NCBI GenBank assembly: GCA_016235665.1 | Contig: JACRJI010000001.1 | Location: 1-64,000 of the forward strand | Reading direction: 5' to 3' | DNA from: a candidate division TA06 bacterium | GTDB lineage: Bacteria; Edwardsbacteria; AC1; EtOH8 | Length of the DNA stretch: 64,000 nucleotides | In this document: piece by piece, positions 33,991 through 42,282 of the stretch | Position numbering within the stretch: the first letter of the stretch is position 1 | How the letters are laid out: each line of letters starts with the position of its first letter | The notes under the pieces: generated by a model | Databases searched by the model: none | Told to the model about the DNA's origin: nothing | What the model saw: only the letters and a program-made list of their open reading frames with translations | Made by a program: the position numbers and the translations under genes

Positions 33991-35094
33991 TCACTGGTCC
34001 CTGGCGCAGGATTTCTCCTCCTTCTTCAGTTCGGCCGAGCGCTTCAGCTCGGCCCGGGTCATAAAACCAACCGCGATCAGGATCAGGGCCAGCGAGATCC
34101 AATCCTCCGGCTTGGGATACCTCCCCTTGAAGAATACCGCGAACAGCAGGGTGGCCGCGGTTCCGGCCATCAGCGAGGTCAGCCGGTTAGACAGCCCGGC
34201 GAAGGTGGCGGTGCGGCCATGGAACATGAAAATGAAGACCGAAAAAAAGGCCACTATTCCATAAGCGGTCCCGGCCAGCACCTCGCCGGCCACATAGGGC
34301 GAAGGGGACCAGTAATTCTGCTGCAGGACCGAAAGCAGTTTTGACCCGGCTGCCGGCAGGACCATCACCGCCAGCAAAGCTGTGAGGATGGTGGCCGAGG
34401 CCGCCGCCTGTTCCACCCCAAAGAAGGCCTTGTTGTTCTGCCGGCACCCCCGGCCCCTGGTGTTCTTGTAATAGTTCATGATGTAGATCCGGATAAAATA
34501 CGCCAGCAGATAGCCTCCCAGCACCAGCATGGCCGGTACGTTGTGGAACAGGTCCGCCCCGCCGGCGTCCTTGACGAAGAACAGCTGGACGCAGACCGCA
34601 CCCACGGCGAATACCACCGCCGCCTCTTCCTCCCAGAATACCCTTTTGTGGAGTATCCTCTGTTTGATCTGAATGGCATCTATCAGCCGGGAGATGATGA
34701 TGATCGAGCCCCGCATGATCAGCATGGCCACCATCACCGAGCGCAGCAGGGTGTACATCAGGGTGGTAGTGGGAATGACCACAGCGGTGCAGATGCCCGA
34801 GGGGATGATGTACAGGTACTCGGCCGGGAATTTTAATTTTCCCCAGGTTATCATGTTGGCTGATTCCATCCGGGCCCATCGGCCGAAAAGCACCACCAAC
34901 AGGCAGATCAGGCTGCCGCCCACGGTGGAAAAGATCAGCAGTTCTATCTGGTCCACCCCGGGCAGGCCGTCCCTGGCCGGACCGGTCAGGTACTTGGTGG
35001 CCACGGTGTAAATGACGTAGAACAGGAAGTAGCCGCCGCAAAGTTCCAGCAGCCTCCCGGTGCTGCCTTCTTTTGATTTGAACATGGCAGTCAT
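33991..35094 (-). CDS. Multi-pass membrane protein (DMT/EamA-like)
   Basis: 367 residues with about ten hydrophobic helices spread over the whole length and a charged C terminus (RAELKRSAELKKEEK). The layout of two five-helix halves and segments such as TTTLMYTLLRSVMVAMLIMRGS recall drug/metabolite transporters, but the match is loose; the substrate is unknown. No recognisable ribosome site precedes the ATG at 35094, and an ATG three codons later is an alternative. It is separated from the barrel genes by about 190 bases containing only a weak GC-rich inverted repeat. Confidence 0.6.
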   Translation of the reverse strand: MTAMFKSKEGSTGRLLELCGGYFLFYVIYTVATKYLTGPARDGLPGVDQIELLIFSTVGGSLICLLVVLFGRWARMESANMITWGKLKFPAEYLYIIPSGICTAVVIPTTTLMYTLLRSVMVAMLIMRGSIIIISRLIDAIQIKQRILHKRVFWEEEAAVVFAVGAVCVQLFFVKDAGGADLFHNVPAMLVLGGYLLAYFIRIYIMNYYKNTRGRGCRQNNKAFFGVEQAAASATILTALLAVMVLPAAGSKLLSVLQQNYWSPSPYVAGEVLAGTAYGIVAFFSVFIFMFHGRTATFAGLSNRLTSLMAGTAATLLFAVFFKGRYPKPEDWISLALILIAVGFMTRAELKRSAELKKEEKSCARDQ

Positions 35095-35128
35095 ATTGAT
35101 ATGTTATATCGGATTACTTTTGGCAATG

Positions 35129-35207
35129 GCCACAGAAAGCACAAAATTCAAATACGTTTAACGTTTTTACGTAGTAACGTTATAACGTTTTATGTGCTTT
35201 TTGTGGC
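35129..35207. repeat. Dispersed ACGTTTAACG palindromic element, copy 1
   Basis: Outer arms GCCACAGAAAGCACA and TGTGCTTTTTGTGGC are inverted; the core ACGTTTAACG...GTTATAACG at 35154-35187 matches the copy at 62518-62551 at 32 of 34 positions. Confidence 0.8.
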
Positions 35208-35220
35208 AAAAATAGTTGGG

Positions 35221-35934
35221 TCAGGCCCGGATCGCGCCCAACCGGGCGAACACGTCATCCAGGGCCGGGCCCAGCTTGGCCGGATCGTCGGTCTTCTCCG
35301 GCATGTTGCCGAATACGACGAAGGGGACCCTGTGACCCTTGATCTCGAGCACCCCCTGCTCCATGCCGCCGGACAGCTTCTCCCAGTCGTTGATCTTGTA
35401 ATAGTATTCCATCTTGTCATCGGGCAGGGAATGGTAAAGCACGCTGTGCTCCTGGCCCTTCCGGGCCCGCTTTTTGTTCTTGCGCACCGATTCCTCGTAT
35501 GGGACATTGATGTAGACTATCCGGGCCTGTTCCAGTATTTCGCCCGACAGGAAGTTGAAAGCGTCCCGGAACCCGTTCTCCCCGCCCCGGGCGAACTCGA
35601 TGATGGCGGTGTGCTTTTCTATGAACCCCGGCTCGCCGTGCAGCCGCTTGGCGAAGGCGTTGTTGATCTTCTGGATGCAGACCTGCCAGGCGAACTCGTC
35701 CAGAAAGTAATAGTCAGGCCGAGTGTGCAGCCGCGGCTTGCCGTGCTTTTCCAGGAAATCGTCCTCCTCGAACCATTCCCAAATATAGGGAAAATCGTCG
35801 AACTCGGCCAGCTCGGCTATTTTGAACCGCTCCAGCCGCTCAGCCAGGGGAGTTTTCTTGAGGTAATCAATGACCTCGCTCTTGCCGGCCGCCGGCCTGG
35901 CGATCAGGATTATGACCGGGAAATGAATGTTCAT
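35221..35934 (-). CDS. P-loop NTPase, nucleotide kinase-like
   Basis: 237 residues. Walker A is ARPAAGKS at residues 12-19 directly after a beta strand (VIILIA), and a later IVYINVPYEESVRKNKKRARKG segment resembles the LID/arginine region of small kinases. Much of the rest (FPYIWEWFEEDDFLEKHGKPRLH) is acidic and aromatic without a known signature. Cytoplasmic. It could be a nucleoside, sugar or protein kinase-like enzyme; the substrate is not determinable. AAAGG ribosome site before the ATG. Confidence 0.65.
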   Translation of the reverse strand: MNIHFPVIILIARPAAGKSEVIDYLKKTPLAERLERFKIAELAEFDDFPYIWEWFEEDDFLEKHGKPRLHTRPDYYFLDEFAWQVCIQKINNAFAKRLHGEPGFIEKHTAIIEFARGGENGFRDAFNFLSGEILEQARIVYINVPYEESVRKNKKRARKGQEHSVLYHSLPDDKMEYYYKINDWEKLSGGMEQGVLEIKGHRVPFVVFGNMPEKTDDPAKLGPALDDVFARLGAIRA

Positions 35935-36160
35935 GTTGTGCCTTTATATTTGTTTGGCTAGACCTCTCCCTGGCCAACTTACGTAAGCAATCCTAAGTTG
36001 TTCCACTTAGTACAGGCTCTCCCCTGTGAGGGGAGTGAAACAAGCCTCCCACTCCTGCCGGGAGGGAGATATGCCAGCACTGAGCAGCGTCGAAGTGGGT
36101 CGGTCATAACTTTTAACAAATAATACAACTAATCATCACTAAAAGTCAACCAAAACCAAC

Positions 36161-36197
36161 AAAAAGCCTCATTCCATATTTTGGAATGAGGCTTTTT
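36161..36197 (-). terminator. Terminator of the division/cell-wall cluster
   Basis: AAAAAGCCTCATTCCA, four-base loop, TGGAATGAGGCTTTTT: a perfect 16-bp stem with T tracts on both sides, about 190 bases after the ftsZ stop. Confidence 0.92.
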
Positions 36198-36316
36198 GCA
36201 ATGAAGAAAAATCAAAACGGGAGAACCCCGGCAGCAAACGGAGGATCTGCTGCCGACAACAAACCTTGAAGACTCCCTAAAATTGGCCGTTTCAGGGTAC
36301 TCCATACCATGAGCCC

Positions 36317-36336
36317 GGGCGAGGTCCGCCTCGCCC
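36317..36336. repeat. REP-like hairpin GGGCGAGG
   Basis: GGGCGAGG-TCCG-CCTCGCCC followed by CTAC. Same design as 25629-25648 (8-bp arms, 4-base loop, CCTAC after). Confidence 0.7.
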
Positions 36337-36383
36337 CTACCAGCACAACACAAATCCCAAATTTCTGTTCCCAGTTCCCAAGG

Positions 36384-37538
36384 TTAGTCCATCAATCTCC
36401 GCATGTAGGTCGGGATCTCCAGATCGTCCTGCTTTACCACGCCTACCTGGCCCTTGGTGACCACGGTCTGGGTCTGTTCCTTGCGCTGGAAGCTGGACTT
36501 GGGGGCATTGTCCTTGCGGAAGATCTGGTTGAAATCTATCCGGTTGTCGCCGGGGATGTCCTTCTCCAGCTTGCTGACGGGGCTGCCCAGCCCGGTGGCG
36601 ATCACAGTGATGGTGATGTTGCCGTTGGAATTTTCGTCGATCACCGTACCGAAGATCAGGTTGGCGCCTTCGCCGGCGGCCTGGCGGATCTCCTTGGCGG
36701 CCTCGTCAACTTCGTGCATGGTCAGGTCGTCGCCGGCCGAGATGTTCAACAGCACTGCCTTGGCCCCGCTGATGGAGACGCCCTCCAGCAGGGTGTTGGC
36801 GATGGCTTCCTGGGCGGCCAGGATGGCCCGGTTCTCTCCCTGGGCCACGCCCACCCCCATCAAGGCGTCGCCCCGCTCCATCATCACCGAGCGGACGTCG
36901 GCGAAGTCCACGTTGACCAGGCCGGGAACGGTGATCAGGTCGGAGATGCCCCGGACCGCCTTCAGCAGGATGTCGTCGATGATCTTGAAGGACTCGGTCA
37001 GCTTGGCCTGCTTGCCAACCACCGTCAGCACCCTCTGGTTGGGGATGACGATCAGGGTGTCCACGTTCTCCTTGAGCTCCCGGATGCCTTCCTCGGCCTG
37101 CATCAGGCGCTGGCGGCCTTCCCACTCGAAGGGCTTGGTGACCACGCCCACGGTCAGGACCTGATTCTCCCGGGCCAGCTGGGCCACCATGGGGGCGGCC
37201 CCGGTGCCGGTGCCTCCGCCCATCCCGGCGGCCACGAACAGCATGTCGGTGCCCTTCAGGATCTCGGTGATCCTTTCCTTGTCCTCTTCAAAGGCCCGGC
37301 GCCCGATCTCGGGGTTGCCGCCCGAGCCCAGGCCCCTGGTCAGCTTGGTGCCTATCTGCACGGTCTGCCCAGCCTGGGATTTCTTCAGGACCTGCATATC
37401 GGTGTTGATCGCCACGAAATCCACGCCCTTCAGGCCGGCCTCGGCCATCCGGTTGATGGCGTTGCCGCCGGCCCCGCCCACTCCCACCACCTTGATGAAG
37501 CATTCGCCGGTGCTTACTTCTTCTTCGAATTCCAACAT
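36384..37538 (-). CDS. ftsZ: Cell division protein FtsZ
   Basis: 384 residues from the ATG at 37538, which has a GGGAGGA site at ideal spacing and gives the canonical start MLEFEEE before the GTPase core (IKVVGVGGAGGNAINRM). The frame stays open to an ATG at 37646 (GGGGGA site), which would add 36 charged residues. The tubulin signature GGGTGTG is present (AAGMGGGTGTGAAP), followed by the variable linker and the conserved C-terminal peptide DDLEIPTYMRRLMD, which binds FtsA. FtsZ polymerises with GTP to form the division ring. It is the last gene of the dcw cluster, and a terminator follows. Confidence 0.97.
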   Translation of the reverse strand: MLEFEEEVSTGECFIKVVGVGGAGGNAINRMAEAGLKGVDFVAINTDMQVLKKSQAGQTVQIGTKLTRGLGSGGNPEIGRRAFEEDKERITEILKGTDMLFVAAGMGGGTGTGAAPMVAQLARENQVLTVGVVTKPFEWEGRQRLMQAEEGIRELKENVDTLIVIPNQRVLTVVGKQAKLTESFKIIDDILLKAVRGISDLITVPGLVNVDFADVRSVMMERGDALMGVGVAQGENRAILAAQEAIANTLLEGVSISGAKAVLLNISAGDDLTMHEVDEAAKEIRQAAGEGANLIFGTVIDENSNGNITITVIATGLGSPVSKLEKDIPGDNRIDFNQIFRKDNAPKSSFQRKEQTQTVVTKGQVGVVKQDDLEIPTYMRRLMD

Positions 37539-37758
37539 GACCCGTCCTCCCTTTTTTGGTTTTTCTTCATTGTTTGTTATTTCCTGCTCCGGCTCGGCCA
37601 AAGCCAGCGCTATTTGCCGGTCCAAAAACTTTTTTTCTTCGCTCATTTTATTCCCCCGTATATTTGTTTGCCTTTTAGTGCTTATCATCAGGGTTCCCTG
37701 ATTGATCCCTGCCTTCCTGGTTTCATTATGTATGGAGAACCTGAACCGTGGCCGGATA

Positions 37759-38994
37759 TCACCCGTTGAACAGGTCGGAGAACCAGCCCTTCATCTTGCC
37801 CATCAGCGATTCGAACAAGTGTGATTCGTCGATGCCCGGCCCGTCCTTTTTGAAGCGCTTCTCGTAGCCGTAAAGCACCAGCCCCACCGCCGTGGCGTAT
37901 TTGGGATCGCGCACCAGGTCGGTGATCCCGCCCAGGCCCTTGGGCTCGCCCACCCGCACCGGCTGGTTGAAAACCTGCTCGGCCAGCACCGTGGCCCCGG
38001 CCATCTTGGCGCTGCCGCCGGTCAGCACTATCCCGGCCCCGATGGTCTCGCCGGCCTCGGCCCGCTTGATCTCGCGGTGGGCCAGGCTGAAGATCTCCTC
38101 CATCCGGGGCTCTATGATCTGGGCCAGCACCTGGCGGGAGATGGTCCGCTCCTCTCGCCCGGCCACCCCGGAGACCGCGATCATCTCATCCTCCTTGACC
38201 TCGCTGATGGTGGCGCAGCCGTATTTCTGCTTGATCAGTTCGGCCTGCTCGTAGGGGGTCTTTAAGCCGATGGCGATGTCATTGGTCAGGTTGTGCCCGC
38301 CCAGCCCGATCACCGCGGTGTGGCAGATGGCGTCCTCGTAGAACAGCGCGATGTCGGTGGTTCCGCCCCCGATGTCCAGCAGGGCCACTCCCAGCGCTTT
38401 CTCGTCCGGGGTCAGCACCGCGTAGCTGGAGGCCAGGGGCTGCAGCACCAGGTCGTTGACCTTGAGTCCGGCCCGCTTGATGCTTTTGTAGATGTTCTCG
38501 GCCGAGGTCACCGCCCCGGTCACGATGTGGACCTCCGCCTCCAGCCTCACCCCGGACATCCCGATGGGGTCCTTGATCCCCCGCTGGGTGTCCACTATGA
38601 AGCCCTGGGGAATGACGTGCAGCATCTCCCGGTCCATGGGAACGTAGACCGCCTGGGCCGCGTCGATCACCCGGTCCACGTCGGACTGGGTGATCTCCTG
38701 GCTGCCCCGGGCCACCGCGATCACCCCCCGGGAGTTGATGGAGCGGATGTGGTCCCCGGCAATGCCGGCGTAGACCGAGTCCACCTTGATCCCGGCCATC
38801 TGCTCGGCGTCGGAGACCGCCTTTTCAATGGCCTTGGCGGTCTTCTCCAGGTTGACCACCACCCCCCGGCGCAGGCCTTCGCTGGAGTTGCAAGTTCCCA
38901 CTCCCACTATCTTCAATTCGTCCCGGTCCACTTCGGCAATGATGCAGGCAATTTTAGTGGTTCCCAGGTCCAACCCCACTATGGTGTTCGCCAT
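37759..38994 (-). CDS. ftsA: Cell division protein FtsA
   Basis: 411 residues. Actin-like ATPase that anchors FtsZ to the membrane. Visible: phosphate-1 motif VGLDLGTTKIACIIAE at the N terminus, the FtsA-specific 1C domain (about 85-165), phosphate-2 LLDIGGGTTDIALF near 205, and a C-terminal amphipathic helix (SLMGKMKGWFSDLF) for membrane binding. It sits between ftsQ and ftsZ in the usual order. Confidence 0.97.
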   Translation of the reverse strand: MANTIVGLDLGTTKIACIIAEVDRDELKIVGVGTCNSSEGLRRGVVVNLEKTAKAIEKAVSDAEQMAGIKVDSVYAGIAGDHIRSINSRGVIAVARGSQEITQSDVDRVIDAAQAVYVPMDREMLHVIPQGFIVDTQRGIKDPIGMSGVRLEAEVHIVTGAVTSAENIYKSIKRAGLKVNDLVLQPLASSYAVLTPDEKALGVALLDIGGGTTDIALFYEDAICHTAVIGLGGHNLTNDIAIGLKTPYEQAELIKQKYGCATISEVKEDEMIAVSGVAGREERTISRQVLAQIIEPRMEEIFSLAHREIKRAEAGETIGAGIVLTGGSAKMAGATVLAEQVFNQPVRVGEPKGLGGITDLVRDPKYATAVGLVLYGYEKRFKKDGPGIDESHLFESLMGKMKGWFSDLFNG

Positions 38995-39075
38995 ATTATT
39001 TTCGGGCCTCCTTTATATTCATTCCCCAGATCGCGCCTGGGTAGATTCGTATTAACTTAGTTACTGTTTACGTAC

Positions 39076-39120
39076 CCTGAGCTGCCAGGCTGAGTTTATC
39101 GAAGCCGTGTCGAAGAGCTG
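39076..39120. repeat. CTGAG...TCGAAG repeat cluster
   Basis: CCCTGAGCTGCCAGGCTGAG, TTTATCGAAG and CGTGTCGAAG lie in sequence in the ftsQ-ftsA gap. Related to the motifs at 6541-6560 and 17343-17357. Confidence 0.45.
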
Positions 39121-39163
39121 TTTACCATTTCCAATTTCCCATTTTGCCATTTTGCCAATTATC

Positions 39164-39925
39164 TTACGGCTGTCCCGCCTGGTTCTGGGCCACCTGTCCC
39201 GACACAATCGCCTGGTCCTTGAACCTCAGGTCTATCTCCGCCGCCTTAAGGCCGTTGTTTTCCTGGTTCTTGAGGACCTCGGCCAGCCGGGAATATTTGT
39301 CGGAAAAATTCCCGTTGCCAAAATGAACCAGGGTGCCGTCAGCCATACGCAGTTTGATGTCTTCATCATCACCGGGGTCAACAAGGCATTCCCGGTCCAG
39401 GTTCGCAACCATTGTTATCAGATTGATGGCCCGATGCCGTCCGGGCTGGCTGGTGCCCAAGATCCTAAGCCTGGGCAGGTTTCCGGAAAAACTGTCGGGA
39501 AACACCACACCTTCTTCATCCATGGCCATCAGGGTGTCCGACTCCAGCACTGCCAGGGCCTGCCGTTCTTCCACCGTCAGCCTTAAGGTTCCCCAGGGCA
39601 GGGCTGTGACCGAGGTTTTTTTGATGGCCGGGTATCTTTGGGTCAGGCTTTTATTGATCCCTTTTCCATCCACCTTCCAAAATGGCCGCCCCATGATCTT
39701 CTGCGCCATGCCTGTAATGGCCTGGGCCGAGACCAGGCGCTGTCCGTATACTTCAATGGAGGTGATCTTCAAGGCCCCTTTTTTCAGGATCCAGGTCCAG
39801 CCGGCCCGCAAGCCAAAGGCCAACCCGGCCATCACCAGCAGCACTGCCAGCAGCCGGAAACGCTTTTTACGCCCTTCCCGCTTTCTGACCCTTAAGGCCT
39901 GCCCTCTGTCAAAATATTGTTTCAT
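39164..39925 (-). CDS. ftsQ: Cell division protein FtsQ (POTRA domain)
   Basis: 253 residues from the ATG at 39925. Short basic cytoplasmic N terminus (VRKREGRKKRFR), one membrane helix about 25-45, a POTRA domain about 55-125 (ITSIEVYGQRLVSAQAI; RYPAIKKTSVTALPWGTLRLTVEERQ) and the FtsQ beta domain. It recruits FtsB/FtsL and other division proteins in the periplasm. Position between murB and ftsA is canonical; no ddl gene lies here. Ribosome site is weak. Confidence 0.92.
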   Translation of the reverse strand: MKQYFDRGQALRVRKREGRKKRFRLLAVLLVMAGLAFGLRAGWTWILKKGALKITSIEVYGQRLVSAQAITGMAQKIMGRPFWKVDGKGINKSLTQRYPAIKKTSVTALPWGTLRLTVEERQALAVLESDTLMAMDEEGVVFPDSFSGNLPRLRILGTSQPGRHRAINLITMVANLDRECLVDPGDDEDIKLRMADGTLVHFGNGNFSDKYSRLAEVLKNQENNGLKAAEIDLRFKDQAIVSGQVAQNQAGQP

Positions 39926-40018
39926 TTGACCATTCAATCTTTTCAGGAATAGACAGGATTTACATGATTTTACCGGAGATATTTTTTTAACTTGTAAACG
40001 CTGTCAAAAGTCTCTTCG

Positions 40019-40924
40019 TTATTTCCCCAGGATCTTGACCTCGGGGATCAGCCTGATGCCCAGCCGCTGGTAGGCCTGGCTTTGGATCTTTTTTATCAGG
40101 GCCAGCACTTCGGCCGCCTTGGCCCCCCCCTGGTTGACTATGAAATTGGCGTGCTTGACCGAGACCGCCGCTCCGCCCAGCTTCTGGCCTTTCATCCCGG
40201 CCACCGCGATCAGCCTCTTGGCAGAATCGCCCGGCGGGTTCTTGAAGATGCACCCGGCCGAAGGCATGGTGAGGGGCTGGTTCTTCTTGCGTTTGGAAAG
40301 GTAGAGGGCCATGGCTTTTTCAATGCTGCTCCGGCGCCCCGGCTTAAGCTCCAACTCGGCTCCGGTGATCACAAACCCCTTGGGATAATTGGCCTGGCGG
40401 TAGGAAAAATTTATCTGTTGGGGGGAGAGTTTCAGTTTCTTTCCCTCCGGGGTCAGTCCCCAGACCTTTTTTACCGAGTCGGCAATCTGTCCGCCGTAGG
40501 CCCCGGCGTTCATCACCAGCGCCCCGCCCAGGGAGCCGGGGATACCCACCGCCCACTCCATCCCGGACAGGCCTTCCCTGGCGCAGTAATCCACCAGGGC
40601 CGGAAGGGAATATCCGCTGTCCACCGTCAGGCGGTTCCTGTCCCGGGAAAGATTCTTGAAACCCCTGGCGATCTTGATCACCACCCCTTTGTATCCCCGG
40701 TCTTCGGCCAGCAGGTTGGATCCGTTGCCCAGGACGTAGTAATTCAGTTTTTGTCTTTTTATTTTGACCAGCAATTCCGCCAGGGACTGCTCGCCATATG
40801 GAATGGCCAGCAGTTCCGCCGGCCCGCCGATCCGGAAGGAAGTGTGTCCGCTCAGCGGCTCGTTGAAAAGGAATTCCCCGGCCAGCCCCTGGGGCAGATC
40901 GAGTATCTTTGACGTTTTAACCAT
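40019..40924 (-). CDS. murB: UDP-N-acetylenolpyruvoylglucosamine reductase MurB
   Basis: 301 residues. FAD-dependent reductase forming UDP-MurNAc. Motifs: HTSFRIGGPAELLAIP near residue 28, VLGNGSNLLAEDRG near 65, GIPGSLGGALVMNAGAYGG near 125, and the C-terminal substrate motif KNPPGDSAKRLI with the catalytic serine, followed by GGAAVSVKHANFIVN. Overlaps murC by eight bases. Confidence 0.97.
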   Translation of the reverse strand: MVKTSKILDLPQGLAGEFLFNEPLSGHTSFRIGGPAELLAIPYGEQSLAELLVKIKRQKLNYYVLGNGSNLLAEDRGYKGVVIKIARGFKNLSRDRNRLTVDSGYSLPALVDYCAREGLSGMEWAVGIPGSLGGALVMNAGAYGGQIADSVKKVWGLTPEGKKLKLSPQQINFSYRQANYPKGFVITGAELELKPGRRSSIEKAMALYLSKRKKNQPLTMPSAGCIFKNPPGDSAKRLIAVAGMKGQKLGGAAVSVKHANFIVNQGGAKAAEVLALIKKIQSQAYQRLGIRLIPEVKILGK

Positions 40925-42278
40925 TCAAATATTCCTCCCCGGCCTTGTAGATATCGCCGGCTCCCAAAGTTATTATGATATCGCCGGGCCGGGCCATGGT
41001 TTTAAGCTCGGCGGCCACTTGCGACCTTTGTTCGAAGTATTGCACCTGACGGTGCCCCAGTTCCCGGGCGGCGTCGGCCACCAGTTTGCCGCTGACCCCC
41101 TCGATCGGCTGTTCCCGGGCCGGATAGATGCCGGTTACTATCAATAGATCTGCCTGATAGAAGGCCGAACCGAATTCCTTGTAAAAATCACGGGTGCGGC
41201 TGTAGAGGTGCGGCTGAAATACCGCGATCACCCGGCGGCCGAAGGCGTCCTTGGCGGCCTTAAGCGTGGCCTCGATCTCGGTGGGATGGTGCCCGTAATC
41301 GTCTATCACCAGGATGCCGTTCTTTTCCCCCTTGATCTCGAACCGGCGGTAAACCCCGCTGAACTCGTAGAGGGCCTGGGCGATGACGCTGAACGGGATC
41401 TCCAGGTCCAGGCCCACCGCCACCGCCGCCAGGGAGTTCTTGACGTTGTGCATCCCCGGCAGTTTCAGCCTGATCTGCCCGAACTCCCCCCGGCCGTTGA
41501 AGGCGGTGTAGGAGGTTTCCATTCCGTTGAACTTGACATCTTTGGCCTTGAGCTCGGCCTGGGGAGAAAAGCCGTAGGTGATGCAGCGCTTCTCCAGCCG
41601 GGGCAGGATGGCCTGGACCCCCTTTTCATCCAGACAGGCCACGATGGCCCCGTAGAACGGGACCTTGTTGGCGAACTCCACGAAGGCGTTCTTGATCTCG
41701 TCCAGGTCCTTGTAACAGTCCAGGTGCTCGGCCTCTATGGTGGTGATCACCGCCAGGGTGGGCGAAAGTTTTAAGAACGAACGGTCAAACTCGTCGGCCT
41801 CGGCCACCAGGTACTGGCCGGCCCCCAGCTTGGCATTGCTGCCCAGGGTCTTCACTTTGCCGCCGATCACCAGGGTGGGGTCCATCCCGGCCTTGGTCAG
41901 CACCTGCCCGATCATGGAGGTGGTGGTGGTCTTGCCGTGGGTGCCGGCCACCCCGATGCCGTATTTCATCCGCATCAGCTCGGCCAGCATCTCGGCCCGC
42001 CGGATCACCGGGATCTTGCGGTCCCGGGCGGCCCGGACCTCGGGGTTGTCGTCGTGGACGGCCGAGGAGGTGACCACCACCTCCACCTGGCCCAGGTTCT
42101 CGGGCCGGTGGCCCTCGGCGATCCTGGCCCCCATCTGCTGGAGGCGGTCGGTGACCTCGGACAGTTTCAGGTCCGAGCCAGAGACCTGGTAGCCCAGGTT
42201 CAGCAGGACCTCGGCGATGCCGCTCATTCCGATCCCGCCGATCCCCACGAAATGAATTTTTTTGATTTTTCCGAACAT
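40917..42278 (-). CDS. murC: UDP-N-acetylmuramate-alanine ligase MurC
   Basis: 453 residues. Adds L-Ala to UDP-MurNAc using ATP. N-terminal GIGGIGMSGIAEVLLN segment, P-loop GTHGKTTTTSMI near 110, then the central ligase domain (EADEFDRSFL) and C-terminal domain (YGHHPTEIEATL). Lies four bases after murG. Confidence 0.97.
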   Translation of the reverse strand: MFGKIKKIHFVGIGGIGMSGIAEVLLNLGYQVSGSDLKLSEVTDRLQQMGARIAEGHRPENLGQVEVVVTSSAVHDDNPEVRAARDRKIPVIRRAEMLAELMRMKYGIGVAGTHGKTTTTSMIGQVLTKAGMDPTLVIGGKVKTLGSNAKLGAGQYLVAEADEFDRSFLKLSPTLAVITTIEAEHLDCYKDLDEIKNAFVEFANKVPFYGAIVACLDEKGVQAILPRLEKRCITYGFSPQAELKAKDVKFNGMETSYTAFNGRGEFGQIRLKLPGMHNVKNSLAAVAVGLDLEIPFSVIAQALYEFSGVYRRFEIKGEKNGILVIDDYGHHPTEIEATLKAAKDAFGRRVIAVFQPHLYSRTRDFYKEFGSAFYQADLLIVTGIYPAREQPIEGVSGKLVADAARELGHRQVQYFEQRSQVAAELKTMARPGDIIITLGAGDIYKAGEEYLNG

Positions 42279-42282
42279 TTAT

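Larger units (their letters stand above)
35935..36383. other. Non-coding interval with repeats, before ftsZ end
   Basis: About 450 bases without a credible gene. It holds several short GC-rich inverted repeats (CTCCCCTGTGAGGGGAG near 36020; CTCCC/GGGAG near 36050), a TCGAAG-type repeat near 36088, a strong hairpin terminator at 36161-36197 and a REP-like hairpin at 36317-36336. A 74-codon open frame here has no ribosome site and spans the terminator, so it is not called. Confidence 0.7.

Noticed and set aside
36129-36353. 74-codon minus-strand frame upstream of the P-loop gene
   Set aside because: It runs across the strong terminator hairpin and a REP-like hairpin, is Cys/Trp-rich in an unnatural way and has no ribosome site.
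36309-37769. 486-codon plus-strand frame opposite ftsZ
   Set aside because: Exact antisense of ftsZ; His/Leu/Gly-rich composition typical of a mirror frame.
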